Under the pieces are notes generated by a model. It was not told the origin of the DNA and ran no database searches. It worked only from the letters and a program-made list of their open reading frames with translations. A DNA stretch of 64,000 nucleotides, taken from the NCBI RefSeq assembly GCF_001905385.1, contig NZ_LIPF01000007.1:248001-312000 (forward strand), read 5' to 3'. The translations under genes were made by a program, and so were the position numbers. Each line of letters starts with the position of its first letter. The first letter of the stretch is position 1. This DNA is from Streptomyces sp. CB02414 (lineage in GTDB: Bacteria > Actinomycetota > Actinomycetes > Streptomycetales > Streptomycetaceae). This document shows positions 63,652 to 64,000 of this stretch, piece after piece.

Positions 63652-64000
63652 TCACGCGGGCCCGCGCCCGTCGGGCAGGGCGTGCGCGAGGAGGAACTCG
63701 GTGGCTCCCGCGATCGCCTCGGCGTAGGTGCTGTGGACGGCCTCGGACTCCCGCTCCTGCTGGTCCGCCGCGGTGGCGGCGAACCACCAGGCGTCGGCGT
63801 CGACGTCGTGGTGGACGACGGCGTTGCCGCCTGCGTAGTGGAGCGGGATGGACTCCCGAGCGGCTTTCCCGACCACCGCGTGGGGCCACTTGAGGCGGGC
63901 GGACTGGCGCTTGATGCCGCCCCACGCGGCACCGAGTTGAGCGTAGTTCGCTCCGCTGCGACCGGCGACGGTGGCGGCGCTCTCCGCCAGCCGGTCGACG
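63652..64000 (-). CDS. Hypothetical protein, cut by window end
   Basis: The frame is open from the window edge to the stop at 63654-63652. The visible 115 residues include AATVAGRSGANYAQLGAAWG and GIKRQSARLKWPHAVVGKAA, a helix-turn-helix-like stretch also seen in streptomycete hypothetical proteins, then WWFAATAADQQERESEAVHS and a final helix. The start lies off the window. Function unknown. Confidence 0.6.
   Translation of the reverse strand, partial: VDRLAESAATVAGRSGANYAQLGAAWGGIKRQSARLKWPHAVVGKAARESIPLHYAGGNAVVHHDVDADAWWFAATAADQQERESEAVHSTYAEAIAGATEFLLAHALPDGRGPA

Overview
This is very GC-rich DNA with strong third-position G/C bias, GTG starts and GGAGG-type ribosome binding sites. The families present (LitR/LitS, AfsR-like and SARP-style regulation, ECF41 sigma factor, EamA/LysR pair, XRE-with-membrane-anchor) point to a Streptomyces or close relative. 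Secreted enzymes, orphan regulators and several gene relics suggest an accessory, rearranging part of the chromosome. I see no tRNA, rRNA, CRISPR array or intact insertion sequence.

Layout. 1-5.7 kb: the 3' two thirds of a fully reducing type I polyketide synthase (AT-DH-ER-KR-ACP visible, KS off the window) followed by a geranylgeranyl-reductase-like flavoprotein. 5.9-13.3 kb: lipoprotein, LysR/EamA exporter pair, secreted protein divergent from a membrane-anchored XRE regulator, DinB-like protein, secreted polyhydroxybutyrate-depolymerase-like esterase. 13.4-24.6 kb: MFS/AraC divergent pair, small proteins (VOC, SMI1/KNR4, GNAT, RibD-like), secreted TAP-type hydrolase, NarL-type two-component pair, with relics of a P450 and an alpha/beta hydrolase. 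24.8-30.1 kb: SDR/DUF2867 protein, photolyase, a wrecked crtE, litR and litS, which looks like a light-response locus whose carotenoid genes have been lost. 30.1-36.1 kb: duplicated-domain Imm49 protein, YceI protein, zinc-free ribosomal protein bL32 behind a Zur-box-like site, and small enzymes. 36.2-42.8 kb: DHA2 exporter, quinone reductase and SDR, plus a divergent BTAD/NB-ARC regulator, with 11-bp-period direct repeats at two promoters. 43-44.6 kb: VOC, DUF393 and NTF2-like proteins. 44.7-49.5 kb: arsenic resistance in two parts, a flavoprotein divergent from arsR1 and an arsR2-acr3-arsO operon divergent from arsC. 49.6-50.7 kb: two adjoining gene relics. 50.7-64 kb: OsmC protein, peptidase E, large LuxR regulator with an altered Walker A, subtilisin-like protease, hydrolase, PPOX-like protein, enoyl-CoA hydratase, STAS protein, IclR regulator, membrane protein, S1-domain protein, ECF41 sigma factor, a wrbA relic, an NTF2-like protein and a cut gene at the edge.

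How parts work together. The clearest systems are arsenic detoxification (arsenate reduction by ArsC, arsenite export by Acr3, two ArsR repressors, two flavoproteins), the LitR/LitS light switch next to photolyase, and a probable regulon in which the BTAD regulator controls the neighbouring exporter and SDR/quinone-reductase pair. At least six gene relics show that this region has lost functions by deletion and frameshift.
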